A stretch of 64,000 nucleotides of DNA from Cyclaneusma minus (Eukaryota > Ascomycota > Leotiomycetes > Marthamycetales > Marthamycetaceae), in assembly GCA_037179335.1 (NCBI GenBank), contig JAKZHN010000055.1, positions 62,001-126,000 of the forward strand. Reading direction: 5' to 3'. Below are positions 1 to 11,617 of this stretch, piece after piece; within the stretch, counting starts at the first letter, position 1; every line of letters starts with the position of its first letter. The position numbers and the translations under genes are program-made. A model generated the notes under the pieces. It did no database searches and was not told where the DNA came from. It was given only the letters and a program-made list of their open reading frames with translations.

Positions 1-1740
1 TTTAATATAGTTTTAAAAAAGCATTGGGATAAAGAAAATAATAATTGTATATACGGACCGCTATAAAGCTTAGGGAAAGTGTTAAAATAAGCTTTTGGCG
101 GTGTAAGGATGCGAAGATTACGGGCTATTTACGAAACCTATTTATTATATAAATAAGCGAAAGCTATGCATATAATAGCATTTCCTGTAATTGTAGAATC
201 CCCTTTTCTTTTTAATGCCTTAAAAATAAAAGGATTTTTATCCATGTTAAAATTTCAAACTATCCCCCTTTACTTTAATAATTTTTGGACTTTTATAATT
301 AAAATATTATCATCCTAATATTAATTGGATAAAAACAGATTTATTAAAAAATTAAATACTATATTAAAATATATTTTCTATATAAATACGGGCTAGCACC
401 AATATATTTTCTTTATTTCAAAAATAATAGCTTTAACAAAAATTCCAATATTATTCTAAATCAATTAAAAAATAGGGCAATTTTTAAGCAAATATTTTTT
501 ATATCTTTTTGGCCGATATTTTCCTTTTTTTTTAAATTAATATTTTCTATATTTTTTAAATTAGTTTTTAAGCAAATATCCTTTATATTTTCGAGGCCGG
601 TATTTTTTATACTAAATGAGGCAATTTTAAAATGAATATTTTTATATTTTTTAAATCCCAATTGATTAATTCTTTTAAATTATAAAAATTGCTTTATTTG
701 CAATAATATAGCCTAGTTTAATATTAATTAAAAAACATTTTTTATATTTTAATCCTAAAACATTATGCTATTTATTAATATTCCCTTTTGTATTTTATTA
801 ATTGTGAAAAATAATAATAAAACATTAGTATGCCTAACTTTTTTTAAAAAATTAACTAATCTTTTATTTTAAAATAAGATTTTTATATTATATAAAAAAA
901 TTCAAATTTAGAAAAATTGAAAATAAAAGCCCGTATAATATGCAGCAGCCTTTTAAAGCTTTTTTACCCCGCCAGGAAAATAGCTAATAAAATCCGCATT
1001 ATTATTAAAAAAATATAAAAAGCAGTATTTCTATTATTAAATGCATCTATTTATATTTTCTAGCCAATATTAAATATTTATTAATTTAAATTTAATACAA
1101 ATAATATTGAAATAAATATTGCCATTAACTTTATTATATTTGCCTATTAAAAAAAACATTAGTATTGAAAATTTATTTAAAAGAACTAAATAAATTTTTA
1201 AAATCAAAAAAAACTATATATGGAAAATAAAATTCTTAAAATTGCTAAACTTTATATAATTTTTTCTTTACCGGCCAGAAGCATTTAAATAAATTACGCG
1301 TTTTATTTTTACCAATATATAATAAGTTTTTGGGTTTTTACTATTTTGACTAAAATATTTATAGCTTTTAAAATATAAATAAATTAAGCAAAATAACCGG
1401 AAAAACTATTGCCAAATTTATAAAACAAAAACCCAGTATAAGCGCTAAAGAAATGCAAAATAAGCCTTTTAAATGGCCTTAAACTATATCAAATGCTTTC
1501 CTTTTTAAAAAAGCCAATAAATTGCTTCCTAAATAATTTCGGAATTGTAAAATTAAATTGCTGTTCAAAATAAAACTATTTTATTATAAAAACCGATTTT
1601 TTTATCAAAAAGGTTGGAATATATTAGGAAATAGCTTAATAAATAGCATTTTTAAAAATTTATTTGGAAACTAAAATTTAAATATATAGCGGTGCTAATA
1701 TTAGCGCGTAAATTAAAAAAAGGAATTAAAATATATTAAA

Positions 1741-2960
1741 ATTATAAAGGCCTAAATAATATTATTATTAAAAATCGCTATTTTCTGCCCTTAATTAAAA
1801 AAACCTTAAATATTATATACAAAGCCAAAGTTTATACCAAATTTAATATTATTATTGCATTTAATCAGCTAAAAATAGTAAGAAAAAAGAACATATAATA
1901 GTATTTATTATCCGCTTTAATCTTTTTAAATTATTGATTATACTATTTGGATTTTGTAATATTTTAGCCTTTTTTTAATATTATATTAATATTATTTTAT
2001 TTTATTTATTAAATAAAATATATATAGCCTATTTCAATAATATTCTAAGTTTTTTAAGTAATTTAAAAAAACATAACAAATATATCCGGATAATAATTTG
2101 CCATTTTAAAGATGCAAGCTTTTGAATTAATATTTTTAAATATAAATATAAAATCATCCGCATTAAATATTTGGGTTTTTATATTATACCAAATAGTATA
2201 AAAATGACTTTAAATAAAACCTTTGCTATTTTAATTTGAAAATTACTTATCTATATTAGAAATTTTTGAAAATTTATGGGATTTGCCAATTTTTGTCGGA
2301 AATTTGTTTAGAAATTTTTTAAAATAGCTAAATTACTAAATAATTTAATTAAAGATAAAATAAAATGGATATAAAACAAAGCTTAGCAAAATGCTTTTAA
2401 TAAATTTACATAGGCATTTATTTTTGCCTCAATTTTAGCCTTTTTTAATTATAATAAATGTATAATTTTAAAAATAAATGCTTTAAATTATGCTTTCGAA
2501 ATAAAAATGGAAATAACGGTATTTTGCGCTTTATAGCTTGTTTTTCAAAAATTTATAATTCTATTAAATATAATTATAATATTTATAATATTTGTTTTTA
2601 GTTATAATTAAATATTTAAAAAAATGGGAACCAGAAATTTAAGAACTATTAAAGGAAATTGAAATTTAAATTAATTATAATAATTTACAATATCTTATAA
2701 TAATAATGCAGCTAAATTAAAAATAAATTTATTAATTTGAATTCTTTTCCGGCTTTAATTTCAAAATTATTTATAGATTAAAATTCTAAGCAATTAAATT
2801 AAATATATTAAGCAGGCTTTTAAAAAATCAATTCCAATATACTGAAAATAAAACATTGCAGCATAAATTAAAAATATTGCTACCCGAGTTAAAATCTTTA
2901 TTTAAAGCTTTATATAATTTAATAATGGAAAAAAAAAAATTTATCAAAATATTAATTCCA
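1741..2960 (+). pseudogene. Gypsy reverse transcriptase and RNase H relic
   Basis: Near 1741 the broken translation reads YRGLNN followed by KNRY-LPLI, the usual start of the Gypsy RT palm. Near 2025-2045 comes AYFNNIL, where a functional enzyme has AYLDDIL, so both catalytic aspartates have become asparagine (GAT to AAT). Near 2160-2300 it reads KYLGF and then GFANFCRKF, the thumb and connection region. RNase H begins around 2400 and ends with a FLSGFNFKIIYR-like block near 2738-2775, the typical link before integrase. Frames shift several times. It cannot encode an active enzyme. Confidence 0.85.
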
Positions 2961-4520
2961 GATTTTAAAATGGATTTAAAAATAACCATTAAGGAAATTG
3001 TCAAATAAGCCTATAAAATATTGGATATTGCAATATTTGCGCTAGCAGCGTTAAGAAAAAGATTTAGGGGTTGGTTAAAAAATTATATTTGATTTTTAAA
3101 AAATAAATATTTAATTTTTTATTTTAAAAACAATTATATTAAAAAGTTTTAAAAAAATAAACCGGATATAAATACCCTTTAATATATTCAATTTGGCAAT
3201 TTAAATTATTTATAAACATTATTTAATAGCCCTAGCCGGATTATTAAAAAAATTTAAAATCTTAGCCAATATTAGCCAATATTATTAGGGAATAGCTAAT
3301 GCCCCCACCCACCTTTGCTAAAAAGCCCACTCCTAACCGCATTGGGTAAGCACCGCCGCGATTTCAAGCGCTTGGGCCACCGCCGCCACGTTTAATTTGG
3401 AGTCTTTAATAAAATAATTAATAACAAATTAAAAGCAAAGGATGCTACGCCTGAAAATAAATTATTGATAAATTTTAAATTTTTCCATATTTTTCTATAT
3501 AAAAATCTTTATTAAAATTCTAAAACTAAAGCCCAGTTTAAATTACAAAACGCTTTTTAGCGTAGTTTCTTTGTTTTTTAATATCTCGAGCTAGAAATAA
3601 GCTATTTTTATAAAACAAAAGCTTTATATTATAGCTGAAAACTTATATGTTTTATTGAAATAAAAAGCCATAAATTATACATTTCTTTATAGATCAAATA
3701 ATTAAAATTGCGTGGATAATTAATTAAATACCGAGGCGGTGGCCCGAGCGCCCGTGCACGTTCCCGCGCTCACCCAATGCGGTTAGGAGTGGGCTTTTTA
3801 GCAAAGGTGGGTGGGGGCATTAGCTATTCCCTAATAATATTGGCTAAAAATATTAAAAAATATAGCAAAATATATTAAAAATATATATTTTATAATAAAA
3901 TTAAAGCATTTAAATTATTATCCTCAAAATATTTGCAATTCCTATTAATATCATTTAAAATTTAATTAAATATATTTATAAATTATATTATTTTCTTAAT
4001 TAAATATGAAAGGCATAATTAAAAATATTAGTATATAATAATAGTAATTTGCAAATTAATTAAAATAAAATATTTTATTTTTACAAAAGGCTTCAGAGCT
4101 AAAAAATTAGTAAAAGCCTTTTTTTAAAAAGTTTATTGCGCTTATAACATTTTTAATAATATTATTTTAAATAAAAAAATCTAATTTATTTTTTAATATT
4201 AAAAGTATTTATTTAAATAATTTAAAATTGGCCTAAAGCCATTATTATTATTTTACCTCAAAATTAATAATTAAATAAAAAAATTAAATGCCTATTTAAA
4301 ATAGTATTTTTAAAGCTTTATATTATTTGTATAAAATAATTAAATAAATTGGCTGCTTTTAGCAGAATTTGCTTTAAATAACCAAGTTTCTAAAATTATG
4401 AGTTTTTTTTGGCAAATTAATAAATATTACCTTTAAATAAATATAATTTTTTAGCCCTATTTTTTAAATATATTAGCTATTCAAAAGCAAGGCTTTTATA
4501 AAGCAAATATAATAGCAAAT
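2960..4520 (+). pseudogene. Gypsy integrase relic, split by a MITE
   Basis: The integrase starts around 3000 and is interrupted by the MITE at 3288-3831. It resumes at about 3846 with a DFITGLP-like stretch (now ISFKI-LN-FINYI), then FTKGFRA near 4083-4100, a GLKP block near 4230, the relic of the PQTNGQTERLN motif near 4254-4292 and AEFALNNQVS near 4361-4391. These are consecutive core blocks of Gypsy integrases. The same frame family continues on both sides of the MITE, so the MITE inserted into an already present element. All catalytic stretches carry stops or substitutions. Confidence 0.8.
3288..3831. mobile_element. MITE copy 1 (GGG...CCC ends, long inverted repeats)
   Basis: The sequence from 3288 (GGGAATAGCTAATGCCC) to about 3346 recurs as its reverse complement at about 3770-3831, giving inverted repeats of roughly 60 bp with very few differences. 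The interior has no coding potential, and the GC-rich ends contrast with AT-rich flanks. The 8 bases on each side (TATTATTA and TAATAATA) match at only 6 of 8 positions, so no clean target duplication is visible, although the inverted symmetry continues into the flank. It lies inside a Gypsy integrase relic. It shares its end sequence and a subterminal GGGCCACCG motif with the copies at 33257 and 58438. Confidence 0.85.
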
Positions 4521-4599
4521 TGTATTAAAAAGAATTAATTAAAAGTCCTAATATAGCAATTTATTAATAAATATAAAACAAATGCAAATTAATATTATT

Positions 4600-5040
4600 T
4601 AAAATTTCCAGTATTTAAAAAACGCCAATTAATATATATTAATATTAGAAATATAAAAAAGAATCCCAAAAAGATTTTCCAAAAAAGCTGGATTTTGGCT
4701 AGCAAATAAAGTTTCCCACAAAATATACAGTTTAAAAATTTTCAAAAGCATAAACGTTTTTTCAATATTTTTCATATTTGTTTTTAAATTAAAGTCAAAA
4801 TTAAAAAGCTTATTCGGCTAGATTTCTTTTTTAGAAAAGTAGGAATTTAATAGTATTTCAAATATTTATAATTAGAATCTAAAATTAAATTATAAATTTA
4901 TATATTAAATTGAATAAGAAAATTATAAATTAAATTGGTAGCCAAAAACGAATTTATATAAATATAAAAACTATTTATAAAATTGGCATTAGCAATATTT
5001 AAATAAGCCCGGTCTATTAAGGTTTTTAATTAAATAAGGC
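4600..5040 (+). pseudogene. Integrase C-terminus and chromodomain relic
   Basis: After the integrase core the plus frame gives a KKLDF-like block near 4690, then an INVF-I-FIFVFK stretch corresponding to the INVFHVSLLKP motif near 4745-4790. A chromodomain-like segment (KYLIKWKNY, mutated, then PKTNL) lies at about 4870-4960. The last recognisable words are NWH-Q--NKPG near 4985-5015. Chromodomains at the integrase tail are known to direct insertion to heterochromatin in chromoviruses. Here only the decayed trace remains. Confidence 0.65.
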
Positions 5041-5085
5041 TTATAATATAGCAAAAATATAATATAGCAATTTATATTTATAATA

Positions 5086-5145
5086 TAGTTAAATAATATA
5101 ATATAGCCAAATAGTATAATATAGCCAAATAATATAACATAGCTA
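5086..5145. repeat. 18-bp tandem repeat
   Basis: Three or more copies of an 18-base unit (AATATAGCCAAATARTAT) run head to tail with single-base differences. Eighteen bases is six codons, and the array sits just after the chromodomain relic, so it may once have encoded a short repeat tail of the polyprotein in which TAG was CAG (Gln). Confidence 0.7.
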
Positions 5146-5236
5146 GCCGCTGCAATTATAATATAAATTTTTTAAAAAAAGAAAAACCCACGAAAATAAT
5201 TATTGGTATTTGGAGTTATAATAGAGGAAAAAAATA

Positions 5237-5531
5237 TGTAATTTTTATAAATAGAACAACAAATATTTTATAATTAAAAAATAAAAACTATTTAAAAATA
5301 AAAAATAATTTTTAACGCTATTTAAAATAAATAGCAATTTAAATCGAAAATATTATTATACTATTAATTTAGCCTTAGGCATTTATGCCTGCTTTAAGCA
5401 CTTATATATCCGGCACGTAACCTTAACGCTATAAACCTATAAAAAGCCCTTATAGCTCCGCCCTGGCTGGAGAGCTTCCCTCTCTAGCTCACAATATTAG
5501 TTTACCTCGACCCCTGCCCCGCGCCGTGACA
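5237..5531 (+). repeat. Probable 3' LTR of the first Gypsy element
   Basis: A purine run ending at about 5234 (GAGGAAAAAAA) is directly followed by TGTAA at 5237, as expected for a polypurine tract next to a 3' LTR. The GC-richer stretch that follows ends in GTGACA at 5531, giving TG...CA termini 295 bp apart. The partner LTR is not in the window, so this rests only on the termini, the purine tract and the position downstream of the chromodomain. Confidence 0.5.
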
Positions 5532-6155
5532 ATCCCTAATAGCCGGGTTTGGACCCTTTTAAATTAAAAACGCCTTAAACAAAACCCCAACTCGTTTTTC
5601 CTTATAGCCTATAATATTAACAATTTGCGCCGTAAATTCCGGGATAAAAATATTAATTACCGTATTTTTATAACTGCTTTAGAAACTGCTTTAAAAAATG
5701 CTAAATATATATAATTAATAAAATTAAATAATAATTATTATTTGAAACGCTTTTTTCTAATTTCCAAAAATTTAGCTTTTTCTTTTAAAAATAATAGAAG
5801 TATTTTATTGCTTAATAGCATTTACAAAACGAATAAATTTACCTTTTCTATACTATATATTATTAGTATATTTTTTATTTTTTATTTTTAAATATAGCTA
5901 ATTATATAAAAATTAACCAATATAAAAAAACGTTTTTTATTGCCTTGGGTTTTGTTTTTAAAAAAAATCAATTATAAATAAATTATTAGTTATTTTGCAA
6001 AAATTATTAATAGCGCGCTAACACTTAAAAGTTTTATTATAAATTATAAACCAGCCCTTTTTAACGCTATAACTATTATTTTTCCTTATACTATTTACCT
6101 TTTATATATATAATATATTAATTAAAATATTCTTAAGAATTTATATAATGTATCT
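5532..6155. other. AT-rich spacer, no recognisable feature
   Basis: This is AT-rich DNA between the probable 3' LTR and the next Gypsy element. A moderately GC-rich start (5532-5650) fades into AT-rich sequence. I recognise no gene or repeat in it. Confidence 0.6.
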
Positions 6156-6381
6156 TGTTACAGTGGTCAAAGATAGATTGGCAAATAAGGGTATATTGTA
6201 TATATTCCTTAGCTATAAAGAATAGCCGCTGCCCTTTTTAAGTAAGAATAGCAGTACCTAAATATGTTATATTAGGAGTCTTGCTTAGCTTTTTTAATAA
6301 GCAATATTTATCATTTATATATCTTTAATATATATACCTTATAGAATATTTATAAGGCGCTCTTTTTAGTCCTATATAATA
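6156..6381 (-). repeat. 3' LTR of the second Gypsy element
   Basis: 226 bp, aligning along its length with 13824-14049. This copy keeps more GC at its left part (TGTTACAGTGG), while the partner keeps more at its right part, so RIP hit the two LTRs in different places. A pyrimidine tract immediately to the right is the polypurine tract of the minus strand. Confidence 0.88.
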
Positions 6382-9059
6382 ACTATCTCTTTTTTTATAG
6401 CTCCGGACTCCAGAGCTCCTAAATACAAACTCTTGTTCTTTAATAATCCAATATCTAGCTTTGGTTATTAATTTTAGTTTCTTACTTTAATTATATAAAT
6501 TGGTAGGATTTTATTAGTTTATTATTATTAATAACCAGTTTTAAACTTATTATTATCTAATTTTTAAAGCCTTCGTTTTTAATATATAGCTTATATTATT
6601 TACTATTAAATCAATTTCAGGCTTTTATTTAATTGTCTTTATTATTCCAAATCTTTATTTTTTTATATTAAGATTTATTAGGGTTTTATTATCTTTATCG
6701 GCTTTATATATATTATATCAGCTTTTATATATACCTTTTTTATAAATACCGGAAGGTTAATATAACGGCGGTTTATTTTAAATAGTTGGTCTTAAGGTTT
6801 TTTTTAATTTTTTATCCCCCTTTCTCTTATATATATATTATATATTTATTATAATCGTGGTATTTTAACCTTTAATTGAATTTTTAATATAAAATCTTTT
6901 TTTGGCTTTCTGGGAAAAGTTCAAAGTCTTTTGGTTTTTTTTTAATATCTTTTTTTTATAGCAGTTATATTGGACTTTATTAAGGCTTTATTTAGATAAA
7001 ATAGGCTTTTTTATTTTTATTAGACTTTTTTTATTATTACTTTATATAGATATTTTAATATATATCCTTTTAATATAAATTAGGTCATTTTTTTATTTTT
7101 TTATTGTCATTTTTTAATTCTGATATTATAGCCTTTAATATTTCTAATTATAAAATAAACAACCTTGGTAATAGCTTATTTCGAGTCTTATATAATAGGG
7201 GTTTTATCTATAATTATAGTGGTAATATTAAGTTCGCGGTTCTATTATAAGATTTGGATTACGCTTTTACTAAGTCCGCATTTATATTTTGGATTTGTAT
7301 TTGTATTTATTATATATAAAGCTTTTATTTAAACCCCTTTTATAAAACCCTTAATATTTATAACTGGATTATAAATAACTTTAAATACGGCTATTTTTAT
7401 AATAGTTATAAATCCCTTTATTATATAATAAATTTATATTTGGTTTTTTTTGGTTTTTTTTACTAATTAACTTATTATTTTATAGATTCTTACTATTTAA
7501 ATTTCCTTATTTAATATAGCTTATAATGCCCTTATATTTTACCATAATTGTTATATTAAAGTCCAAGCCCTTTTTAAAAACCAATATACCAATTACAATA
7601 AAAAGTTAATCCAATTAAAAGATAATATAAAGGCTGTTAAAACTGTTTTCTATTTTCAATTTATATTTCCTTAAAATATAAAATATATATTATATTTAAG
7701 AATATTATAATTATAGTAATAGCCTTAATTAAAATTATTTTTATAATTTATATCTTAATATGTATAATAATTAATATCTAGTATTATTTAATAAATTTAT
7801 TTTCCGTCTTTTTTATATATATTTAACTAAAATATAAATAAATTATAGGTTTAATATATATAAATTAGGATTTGGAAATATTATAAACTTTTTGGTTTTA
7901 TTAACCGGGTTTATTTAATATAATATCTATTTTAATTACGTTATTTAATATACGGGATTTATAGGTTTTATTTATATATTATATAGTTTTTAATTAAATT
8001 AAGTTATTATTTAATTTCCGATTTTTTAACTTAATTTTTTTATAAAATATAATTTAAATTATCTTGATTTAAAATATAAAAAGGTGACTAAGTTTATATT
8101 CTTATATTTTAAATGTCTTTACTTCTATTTTTGCTTGGTATTGTATATAATTGGATATTTTCCATTTAAATATAAGGCTAGAATTGGCCTTTTAATACCT
8201 TTTTTCAAAGTCTATACCTTTTTTATAATTTTCCCACTATTATTATAATCCAGTTTTGGTGTTTTTTTAATAAATTTACTCAAAATTATTAAGGTGTTTT
8301 TAAGGTCTTTTTAAACCAATATTTGGTCCTAATATTGGTTTTAGCCTTTCCAATATATATAAAATATAAGCTAACCGTTTTTTGTTATATATTATAATCT
8401 TTTTAATTTTTAATTTTTAGTTATTTTTAAGGTTTTTCAAAACTATAAAATACGGTTTATATGTACTATTCTAAGATATTTTAGCGGGTTTTAAAAGGCT
8501 AATATAGAAAATATTATATACTGTTCTTAATTAAAATCTGGATAAAAACTTTAAATAATAGGCTTAGGCTCCCATTTTCTTAATAATAGAAAAAAGGCTT
8601 ATATACTTTTTCATTAGTTTCCTAATCTTAAAATATATATATTTAATAAATAGAAAAACCTAGTTCTTTTTATTAAAATCTATAATTTTATATTTTCTTA
8701 TATATTATTCTATATATTTATTAATAGCATTTTCCCAATTCTTATAATAATATATATTTACTTTTTTTTTTGCTTTTTTATATCAAATACTTTAATTTGT
8801 ATAAATTATAGAAAATAATTAATATTAATTTATAAATAATACCTATATATTATAAAAAAAGAGTTTCTTTTAATATTTTTTATTTTATATTATTATAGAC
8901 AAATTCTATTATAGCTAATCAAATTATTTAATTCGTTTTATTATTATTATAGTAATATTATATATAGGCTTTTAAAATCTGGTTTACTCGTTCTATTTGC
9001 TTATTTATTTAAAGATAAAATACAGTATTATACTTATATATTATATAAAATTTATAATA

Positions 9060-9540
9060 AAAGGCCTTTTATAATATATTAGTAAATATAAAGCTATAAT
9101 TAGATATAATAGTTTTAGGGATTTTTATAAAATAAATAATTTTATTAAAAAATAATTTTATTAAAAATTGTATATTGATATTCTTAATTATATATATAAA
9201 CCATATAGCTTTAATATAGCAATTTACTATTATTAAAATAATATTATATATTTTATTTATATATTATAATTTTAGCAAATTTATAATAAAAATTTATAAT
9301 AAATATATTTATAATTTATTAATTAAAAATAAAAGCTATAATTGGCTATAAAATATATATTAGCGGGTTTTATTTTATTAATAAATATAGCAATTATATA
9401 TATAATTCTGTACTTTTGTTTTTATATCTAGTTAATAATATTTATAAGAAATTAAAATCAATATTTAGTTTATTTTAAAATAGCCTATTAATTCGCTATT
9501 ATAATAAATATATAAAAGTTCTTTATATAATACACTTCTT
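9060..9540 (-). pseudogene. Gypsy integrase relic
   Basis: On the minus strand the frame gives a KELLYIYYNSELIG block (zinc-finger region, about 9480-9530), then the trace of a YNCYIC motif, then VNCYIKAIWFI and PKTIISN-SFIF. The last part corresponds to the integrase core with D-x-S-F mutated to N-x-S-F. Stops are frequent. The order along the minus strand (RT first, then this integrase) is that of Ty3/Gypsy. Confidence 0.8.
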
Positions 9541-10639
9541 GCAAAAATATACAAGTTGCGTTTTTTATATAATATATTATTTTTAAATTGCCACTATTTG
9601 CTTTTATATAATATAAGTTGGCCTTATATCTTTTTTATATATTTATTATTTTTTTGAATTTTAAAAATAATGATAAAGCTTGTTTTAATTATTCTAGCTT
9701 TTAGGTTTCTATAGCTTAAATAAAATATAGCCTTTTATTTAAAGATTTATATTTATAATATATAAATAAAATATATAATATTAATTTTCTAATTTAATAA
9801 TCTTAATTAAAATATAACTACTATATTTATAAACGCAGCTATATTTTTAAAGACTATATATTTAAAGTATGGTTAAATAAATAATGGAGCTTTTATTATA
9901 ATATAGATAGAAACCCTTTTAATATCTTTATTTATGTATTTTTTATTGTTTTTTTATAATCTGGCTTATAAAATAAAGGATTAGCGGGATTTTTAACTTT
10001 TATACTATACTTAATATTAAAGTTATAAAATCCCAATTTTATAGCCTATTTTATTTAGCGTTTATTAAATTCTTTTATATTCATAAAATAGTATAAATTA
10101 TTATAATCTACAAGTATTTAAATTTTATAATATATACGTTTAATATATTATTTTTAATATTAAAAGGATTTTATAATTATAAACAATTTAGTATTATATA
10201 TTTAATATGTTAACTTTATACTAATTAGCTTATAAAACTAAAAGGCTATTAAATATTAATAATACTGTATTTAATTATTTAAGTTTTTAAATTGCTTTAA
10301 AATCCCTAATATTACGAATTTAGAAATATTATATATAATTTGTAAATATTTTATAAAATTAAAGTATTATAATATTAGCTTATTTATAAATATATCTTTA
10401 ATATATTAAAAGGCCTTTTATATTTTTAAAAACTATTTAAATAGGCGTTTTTTATTATTATTTATATTATTAATAAATAAGTTAATTATAAATAAAATAA
10501 TCCTATTATATTTGAAAGTAAACTATTTACAAAAATTGGCTTATTTTAAAAACGATTGCAATTTTATATATATAATTGGTATAGGCTATTTTTAAATAAT
10601 CTATACCTTTTCTGGTTTTATATATATATTGTTTTTTTA

Positions 10640-11010
10640 TTATAAAGCCTAAAAATAAGACTTTATTTATTCTAAATTTATATTTACTTTTTTTAATAAA
10701 GAATAAATATTTCCGTAATTTTTTAAATACGGCTTTTATATATTTATTATATTTATTAAGGTTTTTTAAATAGATTAAGATATTATTAAAATAAACTATT
10801 ATAATAATATTTAAAAACTCCTTAAATTCTATATTTATATAAATTTAGAATATAGTTAATATATTTATTAATTTAAAATAGTATTACCAAGTATTTGAAA
10901 TTGCTATATCTTATATAAAATACTATTTTCCATTTTGTTTTTATATATAGATTTTATAGTATATATTTTTAAAATCCAGTTTAATAAAAATCTTGGCTTT
11001 TCTTAACTTA
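10640..11010 (-). pseudogene. Gypsy reverse transcriptase relic
   Basis: Minus-strand reading gives KWKIVFYIRYSNFKYLVILF, a clear match to the Gypsy RT stretch around the YG-F-YLVMPFG motif. It is followed by IVYFNNILIY, where active enzymes have VYLDDILIY, and then FLGFII. The two catalytic aspartates have become asparagines (active site near 10775-10805). Several stops, mostly TAA, break the frame. Confidence 0.88.
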
Positions 11011-11353
11011 GCTAGAAATTTATTAATTAAAAAAATATATAGTAATTTGTAATAATTATATTATTTAATTTTTTATAATTAATATATAAATATAATGCAT
11101 TATGTTTTTTAAATATAAATAATATAAAGGCTTTTACTAGGCTTTTTTATTTATAAATCCAGTTTTTTATTGGTATATTATTAATATATTTCTTTAGTAT
11201 AATTAACTGTTTTTTAAATAATTTATAAATGGATTGGTAAAATAGATTTATTTTAGTCTTTATAATATAATCCTAGTTAAAATATTTAAATAATATATTA
11301 GTCTTTATTATATTAAAGATATTATTAAAATGGCTTAGTTTCTTTTAATTTTT

Positions 11354-11617
11354 TATATTCTAATTCTTTATTTTAACCCTAATATTAGTTTTACTATACA
11401 TCTTTTATAGATATTTTTAATATTAGGCAATTTATAGCTGTAGGAATATACTAAAGCCCAGTTTTATTTTGCTAAATTCTAGTCTTATATTCTGATTCTT
11501 TATTCTAACCTTAATCTTGATTTTATTATATATGTTTTATAGGTATCTCTAATACTTAATAATTTACAGCTTTAAAAATATATTAGAGTCTAGTTTTAGT
11601 TTACCAAAGCTCTAATA
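11354..11617. repeat. 132-bp tandem duplication inside the Gypsy element
   Basis: The block starting TATATTCTAATTC at 11354 is repeated starting TATATTCTGATTC at 11486. Two adjacent copies of about 132 bp differ mainly by transitions. 132 is a multiple of three, so when the element was intact the duplication would have kept the frame. It lies upstream of the RT in the minus-strand reading direction. Confidence 0.75.

Larger units (their letters stand above)
1..5236 (+). mobile_element. RIP-degraded Gypsy (chromovirus) retrotransposon, left end outside window
   Basis: Plus-strand translation across many stops and frameshifts gives, in order, Gypsy reverse transcriptase, RNase H, integrase and a chromodomain, which is the Ty3/Gypsy order. 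An integrase-linked chromodomain marks the chromovirus branch. Every reading frame is broken by TAA and TAG codons that fit CAA/CAG/TGG mutated by C-to-T or G-to-A change, so this copy is dead. The first 1.7 kb should hold gag and protease but I could not recognise either. A MITE interrupts the integrase at 3288-3831. A purine tract and a probable 3' LTR follow. The 5' LTR would lie left of the window. Family and strand are well supported; the exact left extent is unknown. Confidence 0.85.
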
